Shown here piece by piece: positions 18,718 through 27,764 of a stretch of 64,000 bases of DNA (positions are counted from its first letter, which is position 1; each line of letters starts with the position of its first letter). The position numbers were made by a program, and so were the translations under genes. Location: contig NZ_JAFEUL010000004.1 of assembly GCF_016901225.1 (NCBI RefSeq), positions 186,001 to 250,000 on the forward strand, written 5' to 3'. The notes beneath the pieces were generated by a model. The model was not told where the DNA came from, did no database searches, and was given only the letters and a program-made list of their open reading frames with translations. This DNA is from Actibacterium sp. 188UL27-1. GTDB lineage: Bacteria; Pseudomonadota; Alphaproteobacteria; Rhodobacterales; Rhodobacteraceae.

Positions 18718-18758
18718 TCACTGTTTTCACACATCCCGAAGAAAACTAACCAGGCGGC

Positions 18759-18773
18759 GCGCCCGCTGGGCGC
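18759..18773 (+). terminator. Hairpin after tRNA-Asp
   Basis: GCGCCC-GCT-GGGCGC, a 6-bp GC stem 42 bases past the tRNA. No T-run; a weak terminator candidate. Confidence 0.3.
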
Positions 18774-19405
18774 ATTACATGCCCTCCTCTTGGCGTGACT
18801 GCTACGTCAACATCAGAAGCGTGCGCTCTTTCGAGGGATAATGGCTTTGGGTTTCACCAGCCCATTTGTAGGCCCCGGCTGCTGTTCGCAACTGAGGTTT
18901 TGACGTGGCTTACTGTCGTCATTCATAATTCATATATACACCCGGCATGTTTATCGGCTCGCCGGACGTGGCCATGACGGGTTACGCACGTGCTATGATT
19001 TTATTGGTGACCGGACCAATGACAATCATTTGGGCTTTTGTCGTTGCCACCCGTACAGGTGACAAATGTCGACCTGACCTTTCGGAGCCGCGCCTTTCCA
19101 CCTGACGCATGCAGCATTCGCACAAGCCGAACCAAGCGGCGAAGTTTCACCCGCATCAAAAGATGTCCAATGGCGGGGCGAAGGCGCCGACCGCCATGGA
19201 GGAAAGTGAGCCAACCCCGGGTATCGTCTGGAGCCGTGGTGACATAACTGACGGATGCGACCGGGGATGATTCTTCCGCTTGTGTTAAACTGGCGCCGTG
19301 CCAGGCCGATCCCCGTTGCCCGGCAGCGCATGCGCGATAGGGGGGACCGGCCATTACGTTGCCGCTGTTCTTTTTTGAGCAGCCAGGACATCCCATGAGT
19401 ATGGT
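18774..19405. other. Intergenic stretch without a recognisable gene
   Basis: About 630 bases between tRNA-Asp and the end of the M20 peptidase gene. Reading frames on both strands translate to arginine-, histidine- and tryptophan-rich strings typical of antisense noise, with no ribosome binding site. No tRNA, repeat or known RNA fold was seen. The base composition is more even than in the flanking genes (for example the AT-rich run near 18915-18945), which fits non-coding or decayed DNA. Confidence 0.6.
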
Positions 19406-20776
19406 TCAGGTCAACGCAGCGAGGATCCGGGCCCAGCTGCGGGTGCCCTTGTGAAAGCATTCGACGTCGTATTTTTCATTTGGGCTGTGGATCTGATCAT
19501 CATCGCGGCCAAAGCCGATGAGCATGGCATCCATGTCGAGATATGTTTTGAAGTAGCCGGCAATCGGTATGGAACCGCCGCAGCCCGTATAAGCGGCGTC
19601 TACGCCCCATTCCTCGGACAAAGCCTGGCGGGCCTTTTCAAAGGCCGGGCCCGACGTATCCATCTGGCCAGCGGGGCTGGCCCCGTGGGGCGTGAAACTG
19701 GCCGTGCAGTCGGCGGGCAGCATCGATTGCACCATGGTGCGAAAGCTTTCGCGGATCGCGTGGGGGTCCTGTTGGCCGACAAGGCGAAAGCTCACCTTGG
19801 CATGGGCCTTTGACGGCAGCACCGTCTTGAAACCATCGCCGGTATACCCCCCTTCGATCCCGTTGATTTCGCATGTTGGGCGGGACCAGATCTGTTCGAG
19901 GGCTGTGCGCCCCGCTTCGCCTGCCAGATGTGACAGGCCCACATCCCCCAGAAAGGCGCAATGGTCAAAGTTCAGCCCGTCCCATGCGGCTTTGAGAGTG
20001 TCCGGGATCTCGGGCACGCCATCATAGAAGCCCGGAATAGTGACGCGCCCGTCATCGTCATGCAGGCTGGCAAGGATCCGGGTCAGAACGCGGATCGGGT
20101 TCATGGCGACCCCGCCATACATGCCGGAATGCAGGTCCTTGGTCGGGCCTTCGATCGTGATCTCTTCACCCAGCAGGCCGCGCAGCCGGGTGACGATAGC
20201 GGGCACGCGATCCGCAAACAGGCCCGTATCGCAGATCAGCGCGATGTCTGCCTTAAGCTCATCCGCGTTGTCCTTGAGGAACGGGATGAGGGAGGGGGAG
20301 CCGCTTTCCTCTTCCCCTTCCAGAAACACGGTGATGCGGCCCGGCAGGGCACCATGGGTCGCCTTCCAGGCGCGACACGCCTCCAGAAAGGTCATCAGCT
20401 GGCCCTTGTCATCAGCGGCACCGCGCCCCCGGATGACCTTGGCCTTTGCCGTTTCCTCGATCTGCGGGGCGAACGGGTCGCGTGTCCAAAGGTCAACCGG
20501 GTCAACGGGTTGTACATCATAGTGACCATAGAACATCAGGTGCGGCCCCGCATCGCCGATATGGGCCACCACCATGGGATGACCTGATGTGGGGCGCTTG
20601 CTGGCGGTGAAACCCAGTCCCGCCAGATCCGCGACCAACCAGTCGGCGGCCCGGTCACAATCCGCCTTGTAAGCCGGATCGGTTGAGATCGAGGGGATCC
20701 GCAGCAGGTCGAGTAACCGGTCGAGGCTGGCGGGAAGGTCAATGTCGATCCGGGTCAGCACGGCATCAAGGGTCAT
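19406..20776 (-). CDS. M20-family dipeptidase/metallopeptidase
   Basis: 456 residues. Zinc-dependent exopeptidase of the M20 family (CNDP/DapE-like dipeptidases). Zinc-site motifs: LMFYGHYDVQPVDP, RGRGAADDKGQ and FLEGEEESGSPSL, with a dimerisation lid domain in the middle (about 195-300, with the conserved histidine in KDLHSGMYGG) and the C-terminal YTGCGGSIPIAGYF. The frame starts at 20830, but GGAG six bases before the ATG at 20776 gives the better start MTLDAVLTRIDIDLPASLD. Single gene; substrate not predictable. Confidence 0.9.
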   Translation of the reverse strand: MTLDAVLTRIDIDLPASLDRLLDLLRIPSISTDPAYKADCDRAADWLVADLAGLGFTASKRPTSGHPMVVAHIGDAGPHLMFYGHYDVQPVDPVDLWTRDPFAPQIEETAKAKVIRGRGAADDKGQLMTFLEACRAWKATHGALPGRITVFLEGEEESGSPSLIPFLKDNADELKADIALICDTGLFADRVPAIVTRLRGLLGEEITIEGPTKDLHSGMYGGVAMNPIRVLTRILASLHDDDGRVTIPGFYDGVPEIPDTLKAAWDGLNFDHCAFLGDVGLSHLAGEAGRTALEQIWSRPTCEINGIEGGYTGDGFKTVLPSKAHAKVSFRLVGQQDPHAIRESFRTMVQSMLPADCTASFTPHGASPAGQMDTSGPAFEKARQALSEEWGVDAAYTGCGGSIPIAGYFKTYLDMDAMLIGFGRDDDQIHSPNEKYDVECFHKGTRSWARILAALT

Positions 20777-20898
20777 CGGGCGCTCCATTTTGTAGTGGCT
20801 TGACCCTAACGGAGTGTTCGGGGGGTTCAATGGGGTTGCCAGCGGCGGCCCGGCTGGCCGATATAGCAGCGCAGTTAGGGTAATAAGCGGGAAAAGCC

Positions 20899-21477
20899 AT
20901 GGTGCGTTGGGTTGCAGTCGCGATTGGGTTGGTGGTGGCGACAGTCGCCCAGGGTGAGTCGGTCACAACCAAGGTGGCCCGGGGGCAGCTGTTCAGCCCC
21001 AAGGGCAGCTCGGTTGAGGTGTTTCCCACCGATTTCCTGGGCGAGGCAGAGGCCAAGGCCGTCAAAGGGTATGCCGCGCAGTTCGAATACTATGCGGCTT
21101 TTGCCGTCAGCCCCGGCGATCCCGCCGATAGCGGCAGTGCGGTCGGGTTGGCGAATTTCCACAGCGAGGCCGCGGCGCGTACCGCAGCCCTGGGGGCCTG
21201 CAATGCCCGGCGGCAAACGGGACGGCCGTGCATTGTTGTCGCCGTGACCCGGCCAAAAGGTTGGAAACCGCGCAACATTCAGTTGTCGGCGGAAGCCACG
21301 GCGGCCTTCCGCAAGGAGTATCGCAAGGCCAGGGCACCCAAAGCGATGGCGATCTCACCCAGCAGCGGTGCCTGGGCCATCGGTCGCGGGGATGGAAGCC
21401 GGGCCTTGGCCACCTGCAATGACCGGGCTGCCAAACGCGGTCGGCAGGACTGCCAGATCGCGATTGCCGACCGTTAG
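20899..21477 (+). CDS. Secreted cysteine-paired protein, function unknown
   Basis: 192 residues with a signal peptide (about 1-18, VRWVAVAIGLVVATVAQG). The mature part holds two similar halves, each ending with a pattern of Ala-Leu, Cys, basic residues and a second Cys (ALGACNARR...RPCIVVAV at about 94-115; ALATCNDRA...QDCQIAIAD at about 170-191), suggesting one disulfide per half, as in DUF4189-like domains. Relatives in Rhodobacteraceae are, as I recall, sometimes labelled 5-aminolevulinic acid synthase; nothing here resembles that PLP enzyme, so the label should not be carried over. Confidence 0.75.
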   Translation: MVRWVAVAIGLVVATVAQGESVTTKVARGQLFSPKGSSVEVFPTDFLGEAEAKAVKGYAAQFEYYAAFAVSPGDPADSGSAVGLANFHSEAAARTAALGACNARRQTGRPCIVVAVTRPKGWKPRNIQLSAEATAAFRKEYRKARAPKAMAISPSSGAWAIGRGDGSRALATCNDRAAKRGRQDCQIAIADR

Positions 21478-21709
21478 ATCTGTCATTCAACTACCGGTAA
21501 TGTCTGCGCCGATTGTGTCGCCTGTGACAGGAGCATGATCAATATTTGGGCACATTACCGTCAGAGAATGAACGCATCCCTAAGGTAACATCGCTATTCC
21601 CCCCTGCACCTGCTGCCACATCGTGTTAGTATTCCTGAAATGCCGGTGAGTCGCACAATCATATCGGCAATCTGGGGACAGCAAACGTGGCAGAATACAG
21701 GTCGGGTAC

Positions 21710-22975
21710 ATGCTAGGGCGGAGACAACCGCCCCAACCGCCGCAAAAGGCAGAACCCAAGCGGTTCGACGACTTCGACCTGCGTCTGGGAGACATGATGC
21801 GGGGGGAGCGTGCGACTCTTGGCAAATCTTTGCTCGACGTGCAACGCGACCTCAAAATCAAAGCCACTTACATCGCTGCTATTGAGAATGCGGACGTTTC
21901 AGCCTTTGAAACGCCGGGATTTATTGCGGGCTATGTGCGCTCCTATGCACGCTATCTGCAGATGGATCCCGAATGGGCCTACGAGACGTTTTGTCAGGAA
22001 GCGGAATATACACCCCGGACCGGTCTGGATCCGAAGGGGCAGGCGGCGGCCAATCCAAAGGCCACCGCCAAGGCACCGCCCCATGTCAGCGATTCCATCT
22101 TTGACAATGCGGTGTTCTTTGCACCCCGCAGCGATGGGATCCTGTCGCGGATTGAACCGGGTGCCATTGGATCATCCCTGGTGCTGTTGGCGTTGATTGG
22201 GGCCATTGGCTATGGTGGATGGGCGGTTTTGCGCGAAATTCAACAGGTCCAGGTGACGCCGGTCGAGCAGGTGCCAGGCGTTGTGGCTGAGGTTGATCCG
22301 CTCAACGGTGCCACGGATATGGTGGAAGTGACCTCGGATTTGCCGGGCATGTCGCCGGCGCGCCCCGATGCGTTGGACCGGCTTTATCGTCCGCAGGCGC
22401 TGGATGTGCCTGTGATGGTGGCCCGCGACGGACCGATTGTGACCATTGATCCCGGGATGAGCGGTGCGTTGCGCGGGCAGATTGATCGCCCGGCGGATCG
22501 ACTTGCGGCAACGCCTGCCAAGCCGGATCGCCCGATTGGACCGGAAGCCGCTGTTGATACCGCATTTGTCGAACCTGGCCTGACAGATCGGCCTTCGCCC
22601 CAGGTGCTGGCTGAGAATGCGCCTGATGTTTTGCTTGTGGCGGTGAATGACGCCTGGGTACGCATCCGCAGCGCCGATGGCACCACAATTTATGAGCGGA
22701 CCATGGCGGCGGGCGATACCTTTGCCCTTCCCCCGACAGAGCAACCCGCAACCCTGCGCACTGGTGCGGGGGGCTCGATCTACTTCATGGTGAACGGAGA
22801 AACCCACGGGCCCGCCGGGTTGTCGGGTGAGGTGATCGATAATATCGCGCTGGAATCTGGCACCTTGGCAGATACGTACGCCAAGGTAGATCCGGCGGCC
22901 GGCGGGGCCGGTCAACGGGCTGTCGAAGTGGCGGAAGCCGCATTGGCCCCGTTGCAGGCCAATCCGGCCGACTAG
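21710..22975 (+). CDS. RodZ-like membrane protein with HTH and DUF4115 domains
   Basis: 421 residues. N-terminal Xre-like helix-turn-helix of the RodZ type (about 24-100: LRLGDMMRGERATLGKSLLD, DLKIKATYIAAIENADVSAF, FIAGYVRSYARYLQMDP), one membrane helix (about 153-174), a proline- and aspartate-rich linker, and a C-terminal periplasmic beta domain of the DUF4115 kind (about 305-380, VNDAWVRIRSADGTTIYERTM). RodZ links MreB to the cell-wall machinery; here no mre genes are adjacent. Located just upstream of ispG, an arrangement seen in other proteobacteria. Confidence 0.85.
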   Translation: MLGRRQPPQPPQKAEPKRFDDFDLRLGDMMRGERATLGKSLLDVQRDLKIKATYIAAIENADVSAFETPGFIAGYVRSYARYLQMDPEWAYETFCQEAEYTPRTGLDPKGQAAANPKATAKAPPHVSDSIFDNAVFFAPRSDGILSRIEPGAIGSSLVLLALIGAIGYGGWAVLREIQQVQVTPVEQVPGVVAEVDPLNGATDMVEVTSDLPGMSPARPDALDRLYRPQALDVPVMVARDGPIVTIDPGMSGALRGQIDRPADRLAATPAKPDRPIGPEAAVDTAFVEPGLTDRPSPQVLAENAPDVLLVAVNDAWVRIRSADGTTIYERTMAAGDTFALPPTEQPATLRTGAGGSIYFMVNGETHGPAGLSGEVIDNIALESGTLADTYAKVDPAAGGAGQRAVEVAEAALAPLQANPAD

Positions 22976-23079
22976 GTTTTGGGGGCGACTGAAATGTCGC
23001 ATACCGTGGACAGTCTGACAGCGTATCCTTATCCTGCATTGCAAATGTGTCGTTTCACCGTGACAGGGGCCTGTCAGCT

Positions 23080-24213
23080 ATGTCGATCAATCACATAAGA
23101 CCGTGGCGCAACATTTATCGACGGGACAGCCGCCAGATCAATGTGGGGCCGGTCAAGGTCGGGGGGGATGCGCCGATCAGCGTCCAGACCATGACCAATA
23201 CCCTGACCACGGACGTTAAGGCCACGATTGAACAGGTTCAGGCCTGTGCCGAGGCGGGGGCGGACATCGTGCGGATCTCTGTCCCGGATGAAGCGTCATC
23301 CAAGGCGCTGCATCAAATCATCCCCGAGGTGAGTGTTCCGATCGTTGCGGATATTCACTTTCACTACAAACGCGGGATTGAGGCGGCCGAGGCCGGGGCT
23401 GCCTGTCTGCGGATCAACCCTGGCAATATCGGGGATGCGGCGCGCGTGCGCGACGTGATCGCAGCCGCCCGTGACCATGGGTGTTCCATGCGGATCGGGG
23501 TGAATGCCGGATCCCTGGAAAAGCACCTGCTGGAGAAATATGGGGAGCCGTGCCCTGATGCGATGATCGAAAGCGGACTGGATCACATGCGGATCCTGCA
23601 GGATAACGACTTTCATGAATTCAAGATCAGCGTGAAAGCATCTGATGTTTTCATGGCTGCCGCAGCCTATCAGGGTCTGGCCGAGGCGACGGATGCACCG
23701 ATCCACCTGGGCATCACCGAGGCAGGCGGCTTGACCTCTGGCACGATCAAATCGGCCATCGGACTTGGCAATTTGCTTTGGATGGGCATCGGCGACACCC
23801 TGCGCGTCAGCCTGTCAGCTGATCCGGTCGAGGAGGTGAAGGTCGGGTTTGAGATTCTCAAAAGCCTTGGCCTGCGCCATCGCGGGGTCAATATCATCAG
23901 TTGCCCCAGCTGCGCCCGCCAAGGTTTTGACGTGATCAAGACTGTCGAGGCCCTGGAAAAACGGTTGGAACATATCAAGACACCCATGTCGCTCAGCATC
24001 ATCGGCTGTGTCGTGAACGGCCCGGGCGAGGCGTTGATGACCGATGTCGGCTTCACCGGCGGCGGGGCCGGGTCCGGTATGGTTTATCTCGCCGGTGCGC
24101 AAAGCCACAAATTGAGCAACGATCAAATGGTCGACCATATCGTGGAGCAGGTGGAACGGAAGGCCGCTGAACTCGATGCCGCCGCCGATGAGGGCGCAGT
24201 CGCGGCTGAATAG
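23080..24213 (+). CDS. ispG: 4-hydroxy-3-methylbut-2-enyl diphosphate synthase IspG (GcpE)
   Basis: 377 residues. Reduces MEcPP to HMBPP in the MEP isoprenoid pathway with a 4Fe-4S cluster. Starts [19 protein letters not shown], with [15 protein letters not shown], the TIM-barrel stretch [18 protein letters not shown], and cluster ligands in [11 protein letters not shown] plus the later Cys in [16 protein letters not shown] at 23047 opens the frame earlier, but the family starts at the ATG at 23080. Being Fe-S dependent, it relies on the SUF system further along this window. Confidence 0.96.
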   Translation: MSINHIRPWRNIYRRDSRQINVGPVKVGGDAPISVQTMTNTLTTDVKATIEQVQACAEAGADIVRISVPDEASSKALHQIIPEVSVPIVADIHFHYKRGIEAAEAGAACLRINPGNIGDAARVRDVIAAARDHGCSMRIGVNAGSLEKHLLEKYGEPCPDAMIESGLDHMRILQDNDFHEFKISVKASDVFMAAAAYQGLAEATDAPIHLGITEAGGLTSGTIKSAIGLGNLLWMGIGDTLRVSLSADPVEEVKVGFEILKSLGLRHRGVNIISCPSCARQGFDVIKTVEALEKRLEHIKTPMSLSIIGCVVNGPGEALMTDVGFTGGGAGSGMVYLAGAQSHKLSNDQMVDHIVEQVERKAAELDAAADEGAVAAE

Positions 24214-24250
24214 TGAGCGCCTGATAAAGCAGAAGGTCATCAGCCTGCGA

Positions 24251-24292
24251 ATTTCCATGGAACGGGTGTCATGAAACACCAGTCATGGAAAT
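24251..24292. terminator. Two-step hairpin downstream of ispG
   Basis: Outer stem ATTTCCATG/CATGGAAAT (9 bp) encloses an inner stem GGTGT/ACACC with loop CATGAA. It lies between the ispG stop and the convergent DUF1127 gene, so it may serve both. There is no T-run. Confidence 0.45.
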
Positions 24293-24317
24293 AGGAAGGC
24301 TAATATCCAGCGAGAGC

Positions 24318-24536
24318 TCACAACATCGCGCGTGCACCCATGACATAACTTGCGATTTGCTGGCGGGTTATGCCGCGTTCCGCAAGCTCAGCATCGCTGA
24401 GGGCGCATAGCGCTTCGATCTGGCGGTTGAACGGATGACGTTCGCCCATGCGGATCAACATGTTGAAAACGGTTCGAAATGGTGTGGTCCAGGCAGGTCC
24501 GGCAGTGCTGCCAGCATGTTCAAATGTCGTGGCCAT
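24318..24536 (-). CDS. Small DUF1127-family protein
   Basis: 72 residues. The C-terminal half (about 30-65) is the DUF1127 pattern: a basic helix, then IEALCALSDAELAERGITRQQI. Such proteins are abundant in alphaproteobacteria; some bind RNA or affect phosphate and stress responses, but the role of this one is unknown. ATG at 24536; convergent with ispG. The 192 bases to its right (24537-24728) hold no gene, only its presumed promoter and the hairpin at 24685-24717. Confidence 0.85.
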   Translation of the reverse strand: MATTFEHAGSTAGPAWTTPFRTVFNMLIRMGERHPFNRQIEALCALSDAELAERGITRQQIASYVMGARAML

Positions 24537-24684
24537 GGCGATGGCTCCTCTTGGTCTAACTGTGTTGTCCTAAATCTAGGCGGCATGCTGCAACGCGGCA
24601 AGACCATCCTGCGCAAAGCCGGTTTGCGTTCAAATCATAGTTTAAAATGATTTCTATCGGGCCAAACCAGCCCAAATCAATGAT

Positions 24685-24717
24685 CAGGCGATATGCTGCA
24701 TCGCAGCGTGTCGCCTG
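24685..24717 (-). terminator. Hairpin terminator of the DsbA-like gene
   Basis: Outer stem CAGGCGA/TCGCCTG with an inner stem GCTGC-ATC-GCAGC separated by three-base bulges on both sides. It begins 12 bases beyond the stop of the minus-strand DsbA-like gene. Confidence 0.5.
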
Positions 24718-24728
24718 CACAGCCTCGG

Positions 24729-25478
24729 TCAGTTGGCCGTGTCGCGTGCCTCGGCCACGATCTGGCGCATACCATCCAACGGTAGGTATCCTCGGATCAT
24801 CTGACCGCCCATGACAAAGGTCGGTGTGCCGTTGATCTGCAACCGCTGGGCCAGCGCGCGGTTCTGGGCGATGACGCCGTCGATCTCTGGGGCGGCCATG
24901 GCGTCCATCACTTTTTCGGTTTCCATACCGGCCGCATCGGCGATCTCGCGCAGGGCGGCGTCGTTTACCTCACCCTCCAGCGTGATCAGCTTGTCATTGG
25001 CAACCTTGTAGGCCGCGGGCCCTTCGGTTTGCAGCGCGGCAATGGCAAAGCGTGACGCGATCAGGGATTGCTCTCCCAGTATGGGGAATTCCTTGATGAT
25101 CAGGCGAATATTGCCGTCGCTTTCAACCAGCTCTGTCACCTCGGGATGGGCCCGTTTGCAGAACCCACAACTGTAATCCAGGAATTCCACGATGGTCACA
25201 TCCCCTTCGGGATTACCACCGATCCAGCTATAGCCGTCATCGTACAGGTCCGCCGTATTGGCCGCTACCAGCGCTTGGTCGGCTTCGGCCTGTTCCGCCT
25301 CCTGCCGCTGTTCCAAAACGGCAATCGCCTCCCGCAGTACTTGCGGGTTTTCCAGCAGATACTCGCGGATCTGAGCACCAAACGCCTCCTTTTCCGCCGC
25401 GGTCATGTTCGTCAGATCCAGCGCGATGGCGGTCAGGGGCGCCAAGACAAGGGCAGTGCTTAGCAACAGGGCTTTCAT
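24729..25478 (-). CDS. DsbA-family thiol-disulfide oxidoreductase (ScsC/Com1-like)
   Basis: 249 residues. Signal peptide (about 1-19), an N-terminal helical region (about 22-75) of the type seen in ScsC/Com1 proteins, rich in Glu and Gln, then a thioredoxin fold with the active site CGFC (104-107) in EFLDYSCGFCKRAHPEV and the cis-Pro loop INGTPTFVMGG. Periplasmic oxidase or isomerase of protein disulfides. ATG at 25478 overlaps the stop codon region of the upstream peptidase remnant, so it was probably the second gene of that operon. Confidence 0.9.
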   Translation of the reverse strand: MKALLLSTALVLAPLTAIALDLTNMTAAEKEAFGAQIREYLLENPQVLREAIAVLEQRQEAEQAEADQALVAANTADLYDDGYSWIGGNPEGDVTIVEFLDYSCGFCKRAHPEVTELVESDGNIRLIIKEFPILGEQSLIASRFAIAALQTEGPAAYKVANDKLITLEGEVNDAALREIADAAGMETEKVMDAMAAPEIDGVIAQNRALAQRLQINGTPTFVMGGQMIRGYLPLDGMRQIVAEARDTAN

Positions 25479-26334
25479 CAGGGTTTCCTTTGTTTGCTCT
25501 GCCGTTTGGCAGCATCAAGAATATCCAGGGCGCTGCGCGATCCGATAGAGCCCCGCGGCAATTGATCAAAAGCACGTTGGGCATGGAACGCCGCGTCCTT
25601 CAGTCGTCCGCGCATGACATAGCGTTTCGCCGTCGCCAAGGCAGCCTGGTCATCTTGGCCGGTCTGGGCATAAGCCAGCCCAAGGGACCGCATGAGGCGC
25701 AGGTTGACCGGATCCCGGGCGCGGGCCTTTTCCAGCACATCAAAGGCGACTTTGGGCTGTCCGGCGGCCAACAGGGATTGGCCATGTCTTGCTTGGATCA
25801 GCGGCTCTTTCGGGGCAAAGAGTGCGGCGCTTTGATAGCTGCCGACAGCTACTCCGAAACCCCCGCTCTCCAAAAGGATCTGGCCCCGTAATTCATGGGC
25901 ATAGGCATCTTTGGGAAGATGGCTAAGCAGCACATCGAATTCGGCCAAGGTTTTTTGCGTTTTGCTGTCCTTTTGGAAGGCCATCGCGCGTGCGGTCCGG
26001 GCCGAGTTTGAGCTGCCTTTGCGCATCCGCCGCAGCGCATAGCTGGGCTCGCTGATATAGGCGGACAGCTTGTCCCGGACCCGGGCAAACCAGTAGGCCG
26101 CTGTCGGATCGGTCGGCAATGCGTCCTTACAGGCGGCTGCAAATCCCGGGATCTGCCGCAACCGGTCCCAAGACAGCGGATGGGTGCTGGCATAGGAGCA
26201 TGGCCGTGTACGCGACAGGATATCCTGGCCCGCTAAAACCTGTATCATTTCGACGCGGCCTTGGCATTGTTGGGCAAGGCGAGCGCGAAAGCAACGGCCA
26301 TGGCCGCGCGGAAAAACCAAAGATGGCGTGCCAT
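25478..26334 (-). pseudogene. M48 (BepA-like) metallopeptidase gene that lost its catalytic domain
   Basis: Two pieces remain. From the ATG at 26334, a signal peptide MARHLWFFRAAMAVAFALAL-PNNAKAAS runs into a TGA at 26245. In a second frame, from the ATG at 26248, come 257 residues (MIQVLAGQDILSRTRPCSYA, then THPLSWDRLRQIPGF) that match the end of the M48 domain and the C-terminal TPR repeats (about 100-230) of secreted BepA-like proteases. The part with the HEXXH zinc site, normally about 170-200 residues, is missing and the two pieces are out of frame. An internal deletion is the simplest reading. The TPR part might still be made from 26248 but would be cytosolic and inactive. Confidence 0.75.
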
Positions 26335-26390
26335 TGACCGCATCCTGGCCCCCTGTAACAACGCTTAGGCGTAAGTGTAGGGAGAGTGGG

Positions 26391-27530
26391 ATGCGGAGTT
26401 CAAGGCGAAGTGAGGTCGATCCCTTCATCGTGATGGATGTCATGGAAGCCGCCCGCCAGGCCGAGGAGGCCGGGCGCCACGTGATCCATATGGAGGTGGG
26501 TCAACCGGGCACACCCGCGCCGCAAGGGGCACGCGATGCCTTGGCCCGCGCGCTCCAATCCGATGCGCTGGGATACACCGTCGCGCTTGGCCTGCCCACA
26601 TTGCGTCAGCGGATCGCCCGGCTTTATGGCGATTGGTATGGGCTGGACCTGAACCCAGACCGGGTGATCGTCACGCCGGGGGCGTCGGGCGCGTTCATTC
26701 TGGCATTCACCGCACTGTTCGAGGCGGGGGACCGCGTCGGGCTGGGCTTGCCCGGCTATCCGTCCTACCGGCATATCCTGACGGCCCTGAGCCTTCAGGC
26801 CGTTGGGCTGCCTGCCGCGCCTGAGAACCGTCTGCAGCCGGTCCCGTCAGATGTACCAGCCGACCTGAGCGGCCTGATCCTTGCCAGCCCGGCCAACCCG
26901 TCCGGGACCATGCTGGACCGCACCGCGCTGAGCGGGCTGGTAGAGCGTGCCGAGCAGATCGGGGCGGCCGTCATCTCGGACGAGATCTACCATGGTCTGC
27001 ATTACGACAACCGGGCGATCAGCGCGCTGGAGGTCACCGATGATGTCGTGGCGGTGAATTCCTTCTCGAAATATTTTAGCATGACGGGGTGGCGCATCGG
27101 TTGGATGGTCGTACCCGAAAGCCAGATCCGCACCTACGAGCGGCTGGCCCAGAACCTTTTCATCTGTCCCCCCCACGCCAGTCAGATCGCGGCCCTCGCC
27201 GCCCTGGACTGCATAGAGGAATGCGAGGCCAGTCGCACGGTCTATGCCGCCAACCGTCAGTTGATGATCGACGGATTGCCCAAGGCCGGGATCACCAATT
27301 TCGCGCCCCCTGACGGGGCGTTCTACATCTATGCCGATGTCAGTGACTTGACCAATGACAGCCGGGAATTCGCCAGCCAGATCCTGGCCGGAGCAGATGT
27401 GGCCGTCACACCGGGATTGGACTTTGACCCAGCCCGGGGCGGCACAATGCTGCGCTTTTCCTATGCCCGCGCGACAGAGGATATTGCCGAAGGTCTTTTC
27501 CGGTTGGAAAGGTTCATGGCACAGCGATAG
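26391..27530 (+). CDS. PLP-dependent aminotransferase, class I/II
   Basis: 379 residues. Fold type I aminotransferase: VIHMEVGQPGTPAPQGARDA near the start, VIVTPGASGAFILAF, SPANPSGTMLD, VISDEIYHGLHYD and the PLP lysine in VNSFSKYFSMTGWRIGW (about residue 230), then a C-terminal arginine region LRFSYARATEDI. Substrate cannot be told from sequence. The frame starts at 26328, but GGGAGAG just before the ATG at 26391 fixes the start. Divergent from the broken M48 gene with only 56 bases between starts. Confidence 0.9.
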   Translation: MRSSRRSEVDPFIVMDVMEAARQAEEAGRHVIHMEVGQPGTPAPQGARDALARALQSDALGYTVALGLPTLRQRIARLYGDWYGLDLNPDRVIVTPGASGAFILAFTALFEAGDRVGLGLPGYPSYRHILTALSLQAVGLPAAPENRLQPVPSDVPADLSGLILASPANPSGTMLDRTALSGLVERAEQIGAAVISDEIYHGLHYDNRAISALEVTDDVVAVNSFSKYFSMTGWRIGWMVVPESQIRTYERLAQNLFICPPHASQIAALAALDCIEECEASRTVYAANRQLMIDGLPKAGITNFAPPDGAFYIYADVSDLTNDSREFASQILAGADVAVTPGLDFDPARGGTMLRFSYARATEDIAEGLFRLERFMAQR

Positions 27531-27703
27531 GGTCTTTGTCCGAACTGGACCGTGCATTCTGCGATCATGCTCAAGCGGTCAAACCACCATTCATATGTAT
27601 CTTATATGCGTGCTTTGTGTACGCTGCGTGTCGTGCAGAGGATCCCGGACGCGGCACTGGGTCTCAATCCGCCGATCTGAGGGAAAACTGCACAACCTGT
27701 GTT

Positions 27704-27732
27704 TTGACCGCCGGGGTCTAACGCCATATACT
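27704..27732 (+). promoter_or_regulatory. Promoter of mrcA
   Basis: TTGACC (27704-27709), 17-base spacer, TATACT (27727-27732), 32 bases before the GTG start of mrcA. A close match to the housekeeping sigma consensus. Confidence 0.65.
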
Positions 27733-27764
27733 TCTGGTTAACAAACAAAGGTTAGAGGCAGGGC

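Noticed and set aside
19001-19460. Minus-strand frames in the gap after tRNA-Asp
   Set aside because: Low-quality translations rich in Arg, Pro, Trp and His; no start signals or homology that I recognise.
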